Source: Kiritimatiellia bacterium
Lineage (GTDB): Bacteria > Verrucomicrobiota > Kiritimatiellia > UBA8416 > JABMPJ01
Length of the DNA stretch: 5,755 nucleotides
Reading direction: 5' to 3'
Assembly: GCA_029939545.1 (NCBI GenBank)
Contig: JAOZSS010000159.1
Span: 1 to 5,755 of the forward strand
Part shown: positions 1 through 5,755 of the stretch, piece by piece
How the letters are laid out: every line of letters starts with the position of its first letter
Position numbering within the stretch: position 1 is the stretch's first letter
The notes under the pieces: model-generated
Database searches by the model: none
What the model was told of the DNA's origin: nothing
What the model saw: only the letters and a program-made list of their open reading frames with translations
Made by a program: the position numbers and the translations under genes

Positions 1-221
1 TGCCCGGTCTGACCGCAGACTTGTCAGTCGTGACCGAGCATAAGGAGGCCGTAGTTTCCGTTCCCGCCCGTTTCCTCAGGCGAAAAGACGCTGGCTACTA
101 CGTTCTGCTTCGCAAGGGAACACAATCCGTTCAATCGGATATCACAATCGGCATTGCTGACGAAACATTTGTCGAGATCCTCTCCGGGTTGAACGCCGGT
201 GACGAAGTATCGATGGAGTAG
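1..221 (+). CDS. HlyD/MacA-type periplasmic adaptor, C-terminal end (partial)
   Basis: This is the last 72 codons (reading frame from base 3, stop TAG at 219-221) of a gene that begins before the window. The fragment opens with PGLTADLSVV, the form of the conserved 'PGM.A.v.i' strand near the end of the beta-barrel domain in membrane-fusion proteins. It continues with a VPARFL segment (family: 'vP..Al') and a YYVLL strand, and ends with VEILSGLNAGDEV, matching the membrane-proximal 'veI.sGL..Gd.Vv' signature of RND/MacA-type adaptors. In the family this protein spans the periplasm and joins the inner-membrane transporter to the TolC channel. The ATPase, permease and TolC genes that follow directly support that role. 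The N-terminal anchor, hairpin and lipoyl domains lie outside the window, so MacA cannot be separated from related adaptors here. Confidence 0.88.
   Translation, partial: PGLTADLSVVTEHKEAVVSVPARFLRRKDAGYYVLLRKGTQSVQSDITIGIADETFVEILSGLNAGDEVSME
215..218 (+). promoter_or_regulatory. Ribosome binding site for the ABC ATPase gene
   Basis: GGAG lies inside the last codons of the adaptor gene, 5 nt before the GTG at 224. It supports that GTG as the start and suggests translational coupling, since the adaptor stop is only 2 nt from the start codon. Confidence 0.6.
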
Positions 222-223
222 CC

Positions 224-910
224 GTGCAACTGGAACTTACAGGCGTCGAGAAAACCTATAACATTTCCGATTCTGTCAAGGTCCCTGCCCTTAGCGGTAT
301 CGACCTCCGTATCGAAGCGGGCGAATTTGTCTCCCTGGTCGGACCATCGGGTTGCGGCAAATCAACGCTCCTATCGATCCTTGGCCTCCTGACATGGCCG
401 ACGGCCGGCTGCTATAGCTTTGATGGTCGCGATACACGGACCGTATCACGTCGCGACCAGGCCCGGTGGCGGGGCGATGCCATTGGCTTCATCTTTCAAT
501 CCTACAATCTACTCCCCAGGGAATCAGCGTGGCGCAATGTCATGTTTCCACTCTCTTTCCGGGCCAACACTCGCTCCACCCGGAAAACCGCCGCCATGCA
601 CGCCCTCGAAGCTGTGGGGCTTGCCCACCGTGCCGACCACTTTCCATCCCAGATGTCCGGTGGCGAGCAACAACGTGTCGCGGTCGCCCGGGCGTTGGTC
701 AACCGGCCCCGGCTGCTCATTGCAGACGAACCCACGGGCAATCTTGACAGCGCGACAGGAAAGGAGATCCTTAACTTGATCATGCGCCTGGCTACGGAGT
801 ACGGCACAGCCGTCATCATGGCTACGCACGATGCGTCGGTCGCATCGCGGGCAAGACGTAAGGTAACCATGTCTGATGGCCGCATCATATCGGACGCGCG
901 AAAGGAATAG
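224..910 (+). CDS. ABC transporter ATP-binding protein, MacB/LolD family
   Basis: This 228-aa cytoplasmic ATPase has every nucleotide-binding element intact. Walker A is GPSGCGKST (residues 40-48), the Q-loop is FQSYNLLP (91-98), and the signature is MSGGEQQR (144-151). Walker B is LLIADEP with catalytic Glu169, the D-loop is NLD (173-175), and the switch His is at 202 in ATHD. The SYNLLP Q-loop and the GxxLRIEAGEFVSLVGPSG lead-in are typical of the LolD/MacB/YknY (3.A.1.122/125) ATPases that drive FtsX-type permeases. Length is normal for the stand-alone form, whereas E. coli MacB has this domain fused to the permease. The GTG start is chosen from the GGAG at 215-218 and because the protein begins at the usual first beta strand. 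It is expected to work with the permease encoded at 923. The exact substrate class (drug, lipopeptide, lipoprotein) is not readable. Confidence 0.96.
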   Translation: MQLELTGVEKTYNISDSVKVPALSGIDLRIEAGEFVSLVGPSGCGKSTLLSILGLLTWPTAGCYSFDGRDTRTVSRRDQARWRGDAIGFIFQSYNLLPRESAWRNVMFPLSFRANTRSTRKTAAMHALEAVGLAHRADHFPSQMSGGEQQRVAVARALVNRPRLLIADEPTGNLDSATGKEILNLIMRLATEYGTAVIMATHDASVASRARRKVTMSDGRIISDARKE

Positions 911-922
911 CAATAGCCCGCC

Positions 923-2284
923 ATGGACTGGATGTACACAACCGGAGCCCTGTTGCGTGACATGCAGACGAACCGCCTGCGACGCATCCTGTCGATACTC
1001 GGGGTTGTGATCGGCACGTCGGCAGTCATCGCGAGCCTGGCTGTTCTCGAAGGCGGACGAGAACAACTGAGCCTGCATCTCGAAAGACTCGGCGTCAACA
1101 TGGTCTTTCTCGAAGACCGGCTTCGGCCGGAAACGGTCATAACCCACGAGTACAGGAGAGACCAGGTCACCCTTTCCCAAGAGGCGGCACCCGACAGTAC
1201 GACGGCGAAAGGCAGGATACTCGTGAAGCGCCGCATGGCTGAGGCGTCCGAGTCGTCTGGTGACAGCGAGAACGTCCCGGTTCCCATTCATGGCGTATTG
1301 CGCATGCGTGATGTCTCCGCCCTTCGTGCCCGCTTTCCCGGCGCGAACATGATCGAACCGGTCATGACACATTGGTCAGACGTCGCGCAGGCCGGCGGGA
1401 GCCCTTTCGGGGCTCGTATCGAAGGCGGCACCCCGGCGGGAGCTGTTGTCAGAGACCTCCAAATCACCGAAGGGCGACACCTGATCGAGACCGATATAGA
1501 CCATTCTGAGAAGGTCTGCGTCCTCGGAGCCGAAGCCGCCGATAAACTCTTTGGACAATCCGCCGCAGTCGGCCGGACGGTATCTATGCTCGGTTCACGC
1601 TGGCGTGTCGTCGGCGTCCTTGCGCAAAAGGGCACCATGATGCGCTTCGACTACGACCGGCTGATCATCGTGCCAATCACATCCCTACAGGAAAGAACCG
1701 GTGTCGATATGGTCAATGCCCTCCTGATCCAAGCGCGGGACGGCGAGGCTGCATCCCGGATTCGTACCGAGCTGAAAGCAGAAGTCCTCGCACGGCTGCA
1801 TGGCCGCGATCCAGAGGAGATCCGTATCTTCTGCCAGGACGATCTCGTAGCGCAGTATGGCCGCACTATGAGCACGTTCAGAATTCTCACGATCTCAATC
1901 GCAGCATTCTCCCTGCTCGTCAGCGGAATCGGGATTATGAACATCATGCTGGTATCGGTTCGGGAACGCACACGCGAGATCGGCGTTTGGAAGGCCGTCG
2001 GTGCAACCGATGCTGACGTGCTCTCCTTCTTCCTTGCCGAATCGGTGCTGACCTGTGTTCTGGGAGGTACGATCGGGATCTTTCTGGGCGTGTTGCTTGC
2101 ATCCGAGGCATCAGGGTTCGTGGCCAACTCGGTCAGCGAAATGTCCACATGGACTCCCGTATTCCACCCGGTCTTCTTTGGCTTATCCTTGGGCACGACG
2201 ATTCTTGTCGGATTGCTGTCTGGAATCTTTCCTGCCATTGTCGCGGCCCATCTCGAACCCACGGAGGCATTGCGCTATGGTTAG
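923..2284 (+). CDS. MacB/FtsX-type ABC transporter permease
   Basis: This is a 453-aa inner-membrane protein with the MacB layout. A first membrane helix (about 21-43) follows the family's 'Lr.nrLRt.LtiLGiviG..aVI' opening, seen here as NRLRRILSILGVVIGTSAVI. A large periplasmic domain covers about 45-315. Three C-terminal helices lie at about 318-345, 370-395 and 416-442. The FtsX signature RTREIGVWKAVGAT (349-362) forms the cytoplasmic coupling region, and the C-terminus ends with the family motif P...A....PTEALRYG. No ATPase domain is fused, and the neighbouring 224-910 gene supplies it. In MacB-like systems the permease does not carry substrate through the membrane. It transmits ATP-driven motion to the periplasm and pushes substrate through TolC. 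One oddity is a hydrophilic stretch of about 55 residues (69-124) between LGVNMVFL and LRMRDVSAL, longer than I expect there. The start has only a weak, distant AAAGGA (901-906), and Met4 is an alternative. Confidence 0.94.
   Translation: MDWMYTTGALLRDMQTNRLRRILSILGVVIGTSAVIASLAVLEGGREQLSLHLERLGVNMVFLEDRLRPETVITHEYRRDQVTLSQEAAPDSTTAKGRILVKRRMAEASESSGDSENVPVPIHGVLRMRDVSALRARFPGANMIEPVMTHWSDVAQAGGSPFGARIEGGTPAGAVVRDLQITEGRHLIETDIDHSEKVCVLGAEAADKLFGQSAAVGRTVSMLGSRWRVVGVLAQKGTMMRFDYDRLIIVPITSLQERTGVDMVNALLIQARDGEAASRIRTELKAEVLARLHGRDPEEIRIFCQDDLVAQYGRTMSTFRILTISIAAFSLLVSGIGIMNIMLVSVRERTREIGVWKAVGATDADVLSFFLAESVLTCVLGGTIGIFLGVLLASEASGFVANSVSEMSTWTPVFHPVFFGLSLGTTILVGLLSGIFPAIVAAHLEPTEALRYG
2263..2267 (+). 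promoter_or_regulatory. Ribosome binding site for the TolC-family gene
   Basis: GGAGG sits 9 nt upstream of the ATG at 2277, inside the permease coding sequence. It decides the start of the outer-membrane channel gene against the long upstream open frame, and it points to coupled translation with the permease. Confidence 0.8.
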
Positions 2285-3608
2285 ACTATCTCGATACGGG
2301 CTCCTGCTGAGTGTGTCACTTCTTCTCTTCTTTCTATGCCCACCACAGACGATACAGGCAGGTGAGCGCACCAACACGGTCGGTTATCTATCCCTCGACC
2401 TATGCATTGAACAGGCACTTGCCCATGCGCAGACGGTCGGCCTGCTCGACTCCAACATCGCACTGGCGAACGCGGGTTACCGTCGCGCGCGGGCGCAGTC
2501 GCGTCCCCAGTTACACCTCACGCCACGCCTGCGCACCTACCTGGACAGTAGCGGTGACACCGAGCTCGACATGGGGGTAGAACTGGGGGAGCACCTCCTG
2601 GACATTCCTCAGAACATCGTGCGGCGGCGACTGGCGAGAGCGCGGATACAGCAGGCAAATCAGAAGGCGTTGTATGCCTATAATCGCTACGCCACACAAG
2701 CGGTGCGGGCCTATCTCAAGACCGATGAAGCGTGCGGCGCTCATCGGTTGGCGGCGTTAAGATACAGCGCAGCCCGGGCCGACCGCGAGGCATGGGCCGA
2801 TATAACAGTAGATGAGCCAGCCCTTCGCGACCGGCGTGCACTTGCCATTCTTGATGCATCGCATGCGGAGGAAGCCCTCCGGGATGCCGTAATCATTCGG
2901 ACACAAGCCATGGGCCATCTGCGTGATCTGTGCGGCCTGGACAACACTGATGTCGCGCTCGCGCCTCTGCCCGCTTACCAGTTTCCACCCATAGATCTTG
3001 AACGCTGTCTGGCATGGAGCAACACCAACCGGAGTGACCTCGCCGCGGTCCGCACCGAAGTACGTGCCATGTCTAACGCCGTTCGCCTTGCACGCTACGG
3101 TCGACTTCCCCGGGCCCGCCTGGGACTGGGCTACGACAGCGGCGGAGAAGATCTTGGGGGGGAGGACGATCCGGAAGGCGTCTTCGCGATGGTCCAGCTA
3201 ACCATCCCGTTCTGGGATGCCGGCCAGACACGTGCCCGGATTGAAGAAGCCACCGCGCGCCGCGATGCGCTCGCCTCCAACCTGCCAACGCTTGAGCGAC
3301 AGGTCGAGCAAGCCGTAGTTACCGCGTTTGTGCAATGCCGCGCCGCCTCGCAGGCAGCCGAACGGCTGCGCGCGGTATCGGCCCAAAAACGCACCTATGA
3401 AGAGGCGGCAGCGCGACATGCGGCAGGGGATATGTCAAAGACGGAGTTCACGGCAGCAACACTTGCATGGGAGACGCATGTCGAGGAGCGCCATGCGGCC
3501 GACCGCGCCTGCTACGAATCCGAAGCCCGACTCTGTGAAGCCATCCAAGCCACCCGACAACAGCTTGCGGCCGGCCTGGTCAGCGAGGCCGGAGCTATGA
3601 CTGAATAA
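2277..3608 (+). CDS. TolC-family outer-membrane efflux protein
   Basis: This 443-aa protein starts with a Sec signal peptide: basic residues at 3-6, a hydrophobic core at about 9-20, and likely cleavage after TIQA (residue 28). The mature part shows the OEP internal duplication. Repeat one is at about 37-220 (LDLCIEQALAHA..., then ...RAQSRPQLHLTPRL). Repeat two is at about 237-430 (IDLERCLAWSNTNR..., then ...RYGRLPRARLGLGYDSG). The second repeat includes the diagnostic strand-turn VQLTIPFWDAGQTRARIEEA (307-326). Between them are long Ala/Arg/Glu-rich helices of the periplasmic tunnel. Trimers would form the outer-membrane exit duct of the pump. The start is set by GGAGG at 2263-2267, since upstream codons in this frame only shadow the permease gene. 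The gene overlaps the permease by 8 nt. It is unusual in having seven Cys in the mature protein (43, 153, 219, 244, 354, 412, 420). Cys21 is not in a convincing lipobox. Confidence 0.93.
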   Translation: MVRLSRYGLLLSVSLLLFFLCPPQTIQAGERTNTVGYLSLDLCIEQALAHAQTVGLLDSNIALANAGYRRARAQSRPQLHLTPRLRTYLDSSGDTELDMGVELGEHLLDIPQNIVRRRLARARIQQANQKALYAYNRYATQAVRAYLKTDEACGAHRLAALRYSAARADREAWADITVDEPALRDRRALAILDASHAEEALRDAVIIRTQAMGHLRDLCGLDNTDVALAPLPAYQFPPIDLERCLAWSNTNRSDLAAVRTEVRAMSNAVRLARYGRLPRARLGLGYDSGGEDLGGEDDPEGVFAMVQLTIPFWDAGQTRARIEEATARRDALASNLPTLERQVEQAVVTAFVQCRAASQAAERLRAVSAQKRTYEEAAARHAAGDMSKTEFTAATLAWETHVEERHAADRACYESEARLCEAIQATRQQLAAGLVSEAGAMTE

Positions 3609-3613
3609 CGTCC

Positions 3614-3979
3614 ATGTTTCAGTCGGAACGCGAATGGATTCCTGCGCTTTCGAAGAGTGCACTCTCCCTGTGGGCGAAGAAGCTGGGACTTGGAGCGGCG
3701 GCCATCGCCATTACGCTGGTCATGCTCGAAATAGGGCTGCGACTAGCAGGTAGCGTACTTCTCACACGGCAACACATGCGCGGTTCCCTCTCGGCTGTCG
3801 GCAACGAAGCATGCACGATCGTATGCGTGGGCGAGTCCACGACGGCAGAGAACGTAGCCAAAGCAATTCTGAATGAAGTACTCGTCAGCGCTAGCCGGAC
3901 GAGCCGTGGGATCATTTCTCCTTGCCCGACGGACCATCCCAGATCATATTTGCCGCGTTCGGCACGGATCACATACTAA
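3614..3979 (+). pseudogene. Truncated SGNH/GDSL-hydrolase-like gene remnant
   Basis: This open frame of 121 codons lies 5 nt after the TolC gene and has no good ribosome binding site. It starts like a membrane-anchored SGNH protein. A helix at about 24-40 is followed by MLEIGLRLAG, and then IVCVGESTTA (69-78), where Ser75 would be the block-I nucleophile. The segment AKAILNEVL (82-90) resembles the helix that normally comes after that block. From about residue 91 family resemblance stops. The glycine/Asn blocks II and III and the C-terminal D-x(x)-H are absent, and the stop arrives hundreds of residues early. The Glu-x3-Arg-x2-Gly after the helix has the same spacing as in the intact SGNH gene at 4189, so the two may be related. 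I infer decay by internal deletion or frameshift. A real small membrane protein is the less likely alternative. Confidence 0.6.
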
Positions 3980-3987
3980 CCCTGTAA
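3895..3987 (+). pseudogene. Possible out-of-frame protein tail fragment
   Basis: In a frame different from the remnant above, about 30 codons follow an in-frame TAG at 3892 and run to a TAA at 3985. They read like the well-packed end of a protein (WDHFSLPDGPSQIIF, then AAFGTDHILTL). It has no start codon or ribosome site of its own. It may be the 3' end of the broken SGNH-like gene or of another lost gene, left after a deletion. I do not recognise the family, and chance is possible. Confidence 0.25.
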
Positions 3988-4066
3988 GGAGCAGTTAAAC
4001 TACGAAATACGCGAAAGGAAATCCAGAAAAGAATAGGGATTCCGGACGTCTGGGTGTACGGAAGCG

Positions 4067-4085
4067 TTGCACCCGTTGGGTGCAA
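4067..4085 (+). repeat. Perfect 8-bp hairpin TTGCACCC-GTT-GGGTGCAA
   Basis: The arms 4067-4074 and 4078-4085 are exact reverse complements around a 3-nt loop. The right arm is followed by AAACTTGG, not a T-run, so it is not a textbook intrinsic terminator on either strand. It lies in the non-coding gap between the decayed SGNH remnant and the intact SGNH gene. It could be a transcript-end hairpin, an operator, or part of a repeat element. Confidence 0.5.
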
Positions 4086-4110
4086 AACTTGGTGGTTGTC
4101 TTCCTTTCAG

Positions 4111-4125
4111 AAGTACCCTGTCCCC
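4111..4125. repeat. AAGTACCCTGTCCCC motif, possible REP/IS200-type remnant
   Basis: On the reverse strand this reads GGGGACAGGGTACTT. From memory, very similar GGGGACAG...TACTT strings recur near REP-associated (Y1/IS200-like) transposases and as dispersed short repeats in environmental Gram-negative genomes. Only one copy is visible here, and no transposase gene is in the window, so this is suggestive only. Confidence 0.3.
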
Positions 4126-4188
4126 AGTCTCTTTTGTGCTTCTCGTGTATTTCGCAGTTTCTCAACTGCCGAATGTAGGCTAACACGA

Positions 4189-5259
4189 ATGGAGCCCATG
4201 CATCGTCGACTATCCAGATCCATTGCCTACGTGGTCGTGTTAGCGGTTCTCGCCCTTCTCGCCATTGAGGCAGCTGTGAGAATCACGGGCATGGCACCAC
4301 CACTGCCCAAGCTGTATCGAGATTCCGTCTTCATCCCGCACCCCATCCTTCCCTACCACTTGGCACCATCAGTTGAGAAGACGGTACCGGCCGGTTCCGG
4401 AGAATTCACACAGCATATGCAACATAACGCGGCCGGGTTCCGCGACGTTGAGCATGCGCTCGCCAAGCCGGAGAACACCCTTCGCATTCTGGGTGTGGGC
4501 GACAGCTTCACTTACGGAGCGGGGGTTGACTACGCAGACACATACCTGGCCGTCCTCGAACAGTCCATGAATGACGCCCCATCGGCCACCCACACTGTCG
4601 AGATTATCAAGGTCGGGATTGGCGGCTTCGGCACCCACGCGCAACGCCTTCTCGTCGAGCACGAAGGCGTCGCCTACGAACCGGATCTCATTCTAGTGGG
4701 ATTCAACGAGACCGACATCTTCGAGGCCCACCTGGGCATCGAAGCAACGCGCGTCTACCCGGGGTTTCTAAAGAATGCCCAAGCGAAACGTCTCGGCTAC
4801 ACGAGGACCTGGCTGATCTTGCATTCGCATGCGGCCCGGCTGATCCACCGTCGCCTCGGCGTCGACACCAGTCGAGAGAAATGGCGGGCATTCGGGCGAG
4901 ATGAGGGAGCGAAAAGGGCAGCATGGGAGAAGATCACTGAAGAACTGGGGCTGATCCGGGCGGCGGCCGCCGAGGCGGGGGCGGTTATGGCCGTCTGCTA
5001 CATCCCGATGAAACTCGACGATGATGACAGAACACGCACTGACCTCCTTCGCGTATGCGAAGCGCAAGGCATCCCCGTGATCGATACGACGAAAGCACTC
5101 AAGGCCGCACGAGAAGATGGCGCGCTCTACTGGAAGAAGGACGGGCATTGCACGGCGCGTGGCTATCGCGCCATCGCCGAAGCGCTGTATGGCGCCTTGG
5201 GCAAACCCGATGGACTACTGTACCGGCAGCAGCCAGTATCCCAATTTATAAATCCATAA
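4189..5259 (+). CDS. Membrane-anchored SGNH/GDSL-family hydrolase
   Basis: This 356-aa protein has an N-terminal membrane anchor (about 11-30: SIAYVVVLAVLALLAIEAAV) and a periplasm-facing SGNH domain. Block I is LGVGDSFTYGAG with nucleophile Ser106. Block II is VGIGGFGTHAQ (142-151), which supplies the oxyanion glycine. Block III is the ILVGFNETD stretch with Asn173. Block V is KDGHCTARGYRAIAEAL, with catalytic Asp318 and His320. All four SGNH residue types are therefore present and the enzyme looks active. The family cleaves or transfers acyl esters, and anchored members often act on surface or exported glycans. The specific substrate is unknown. I start at ATG 4189, with AGG at 4177-4179. 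ATG 4198, with GGAG 3 nt upstream, is equally possible. An upstream GTG at 4054 would add unlike sequence before the anchor and is rejected. It stands between the decayed SGNH remnant and a carbamoyltransferase gene. Confidence 0.9.
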   Translation: MEPMHRRLSRSIAYVVVLAVLALLAIEAAVRITGMAPPLPKLYRDSVFIPHPILPYHLAPSVEKTVPAGSGEFTQHMQHNAAGFRDVEHALAKPENTLRILGVGDSFTYGAGVDYADTYLAVLEQSMNDAPSATHTVEIIKVGIGGFGTHAQRLLVEHEGVAYEPDLILVGFNETDIFEAHLGIEATRVYPGFLKNAQAKRLGYTRTWLILHSHAARLIHRRLGVDTSREKWRAFGRDEGAKRAAWEKITEELGLIRAAAAEAGAVMAVCYIPMKLDDDDRTRTDLLRVCEAQGIPVIDTTKALKAAREDGALYWKKDGHCTARGYRAIAEALYGALGKPDGLLYRQQPVSQFINP

Positions 5260-5276
5260 AGGCAACATCTGCACTA

Positions 5277-5352
5277 TGTCATCCCGAGCTTGCCGAGGGA
5301 TCTCTGCCGCATGCGGTAGGGCGGAGATGCCTCGGCTCCGCTCGGAATGACA
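5277..5352. repeat. 76-bp imperfect palindrome (TGTCAT...ATGACA)
   Basis: The left arm (5277-5310) and right arm (5321-5352) pair around a 10-nt loop. The outer TGTCAT/ATGACA ends match exactly, followed by CCGAGC, GCCGAGG and ATCTC blocks with a few mismatches and short gaps. Each arm also contains a CCGAG direct repeat (CTCGG in the right arm). From memory this is the familiar 'TGTCAT(C/T)CCGAGC...GAGG.ATCT' dispersed intergenic palindrome found in many bacterial genomes, of REP- or MITE-like nature and without coding capacity. It begins 18 nt after the SGNH stop, so its strong hairpin could also end or stabilise that transcript. Confidence 0.85.
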
Positions 5353-5558
5353 GGTGATTCTTACGCAGAATAGTCAGTCACTACACGGGTCTCTCTGCCT
5401 TTACCGCACGGGTATCTACACGGTTTGCCCGTGTCGGCGGGGTACTTTGAAGTTGTTCCGGGTTCACCGCGTGCCTACACTATCTTTGCCACAGAGCTTC
5501 TGATGAGATGCGTTGGTGCCAAGAGTCGGTTGTTGTCCTGTGTGATTGCGATTCATTT
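5353..5558. other. Non-coding gap upstream of the carbamoyltransferase
   Basis: No convincing gene is seen in these 206 nt. It contains a short hairpin, ACACGG (5418-5423) with CCGTGT (5429-5434), and three similar boxes: ACACGGGT at 5383, GCACGGGT at 5406 and ACACGGTT at 5418. These could belong to an operator or leader for the gene at 5559, but spacing is irregular. I see no clear -35/-10 pair and no Shine-Dalgarno sequence in front of the ATG. Confidence 0.3.
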
Positions 5559-5755
5559 ATGCCTGCAATACTTGGAATATCCGCGTTCTATCACGACAGT
5601 GCTGCGGCCCTGGTAGTAGACGGCGAGGTGGTGGCGGCGGCGCAGCAGGAGCGCTTTTCGCGCAAGAAGCACGACCCGGGCTTTCCGGGGGATGCAGTGG
5701 ACTACTGTCTACAGCATGCCGGGCTGGCTCCCGCCGAATTGGATGCGGTCGTGTT
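5559..5755 (+). CDS. O-carbamoyltransferase, NodU/CmcH/TobZ family, N-terminal part (partial)
   Basis: The first 65 codons run off the window end. The sequence opens ILGISAFYHDSAAALVVDG (4-22), followed by QQERFSRKKHDPGFP (29-43) and then an AVDYCLQHAGL helix. This is the highly conserved start of the Kae1-like, ASKHA-fold domain of carbamoyltransferases. In the family (TobZ is the structural model) carbamoyl phosphate and ATP give carbamoyl-adenylate, and the carbamoyl group is moved to a hydroxyl on a sugar or natural product. Known relatives act on Nod factors, tobramycin, cephamycin and novobiocin. Full members are usually about 550-620 aa, so most of the gene is outside. The ATG at 5559 is the only sensible start: the frame upstream has no nearby ATG, GTG or TTG, and family members begin at this point. 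No ribosome binding site is visible. The acceptor cannot be told from this fragment. Confidence 0.93.
   Translation, partial: MPAILGISAFYHDSAAALVVDGEVVAAAQQERFSRKKHDPGFPGDAVDYCLQHAGLAPAELDAVV

Noticed and set aside
502..1372. Two long overlapping open frames on the minus strand (261 and 282 codons)
   Set aside because: They lie opposite the ABC ATPase and permease, which have complete family motifs. Their translations show no recognisable domain and are rich in Arg and Ser as expected of antisense frames in GC-rich DNA.
2055..2276. Upstream extension of the TolC reading frame
   Set aside because: It runs within the permease gene in another frame and would place about 74 non-family residues before a clear signal peptide. 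GGAGG at 2263-2267 selects ATG 2277.
3986..3991. AAGGAG, a strong Shine-Dalgarno-like sequence
   Set aside because: No ATG, GTG or TTG follows within a usable distance, so it does not mark a gene start.
3995..4186. 63-codon minus-strand frame in the gap before the SGNH gene
   Set aside because: It has no recognisable domain, no convincing ribosome binding site, and passes through the hairpin and repeat-like motif.
4054..4188. GTG start and 45-codon N-terminal extension for the SGNH hydrolase
   Set aside because: The added residues have no family resemblance and precede the membrane anchor. The frame crosses the hairpin and repeat-like motif, so the ATG at 4189 or 4198 is preferred.
5491..5530. 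CTGATGAG, the core of a hammerhead ribozyme
   Set aside because: The required GAAA and closing stems are not found after it, so it is taken as a chance match.
5425..5616. 63-codon open frame on the plus strand
   Set aside because: It overlaps the carbamoyltransferase start in another frame and shows no recognisable family or ribosome site.

Overview
The window reads as a piece of a GC-rich, Gram-negative bacterial genome. The Gram-negative call rests on the first four genes, which together look like an envelope-spanning efflux pump with an outer-membrane channel. Nothing visible fixes the phylum. The combination of a carbamoyltransferase, SGNH proteins and dispersed TGTCAT...ATGACA palindromes would fit several environmental lineages.

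Region 1 (1-3608) is a tightly packed operon on the + strand. It holds the 3' end of an HlyD/MacA-type periplasmic adaptor, a stand-alone MacB/LolD-type ABC ATPase (starts 2 nt after the adaptor), a MacB/FtsX-type permease without its own ATPase domain (12 nt later), and a TolC-family outer-membrane channel whose start overlaps the permease stop by 8 nt. Together these form a split MacAB-TolC-like tripartite exporter. Its substrate cannot be read from the sequence.

Region 2 (3609-4188) is degenerate. Five nt after the TolC gene lies a short ORF with a membrane anchor and a GESTTA nucleophile motif that then loses all family resemblance. I read it as a truncated SGNH-hydrolase-like gene. A different frame (3895-3987) carries about 30 codons that look like the tail of a protein. 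After it come about 200 nt without a convincing gene, holding an 8-bp perfect hairpin and an AAGTACCCTGTCCCC motif of a kind I associate with REP/IS200-type elements.

Region 3 (4189-5755) holds an intact membrane-anchored SGNH hydrolase, a 76-bp imperfect palindrome, about 200 nt with nothing coding, and the first 65 codons of a NodU/CmcH/TobZ-type O-carbamoyltransferase that runs off the end. An SGNH protein next to such a carbamoyltransferase suggests decoration of an exported or surface glycan or of a small molecule.

I see no rRNA, tRNA, CRISPR array or complete insertion sequence. No entirely new system is demonstrable from this window. The best leads are the carbamoyltransferase/SGNH locus continuing downstream, the decayed SGNH paralogue beside the pump operon, and the palindromic element.
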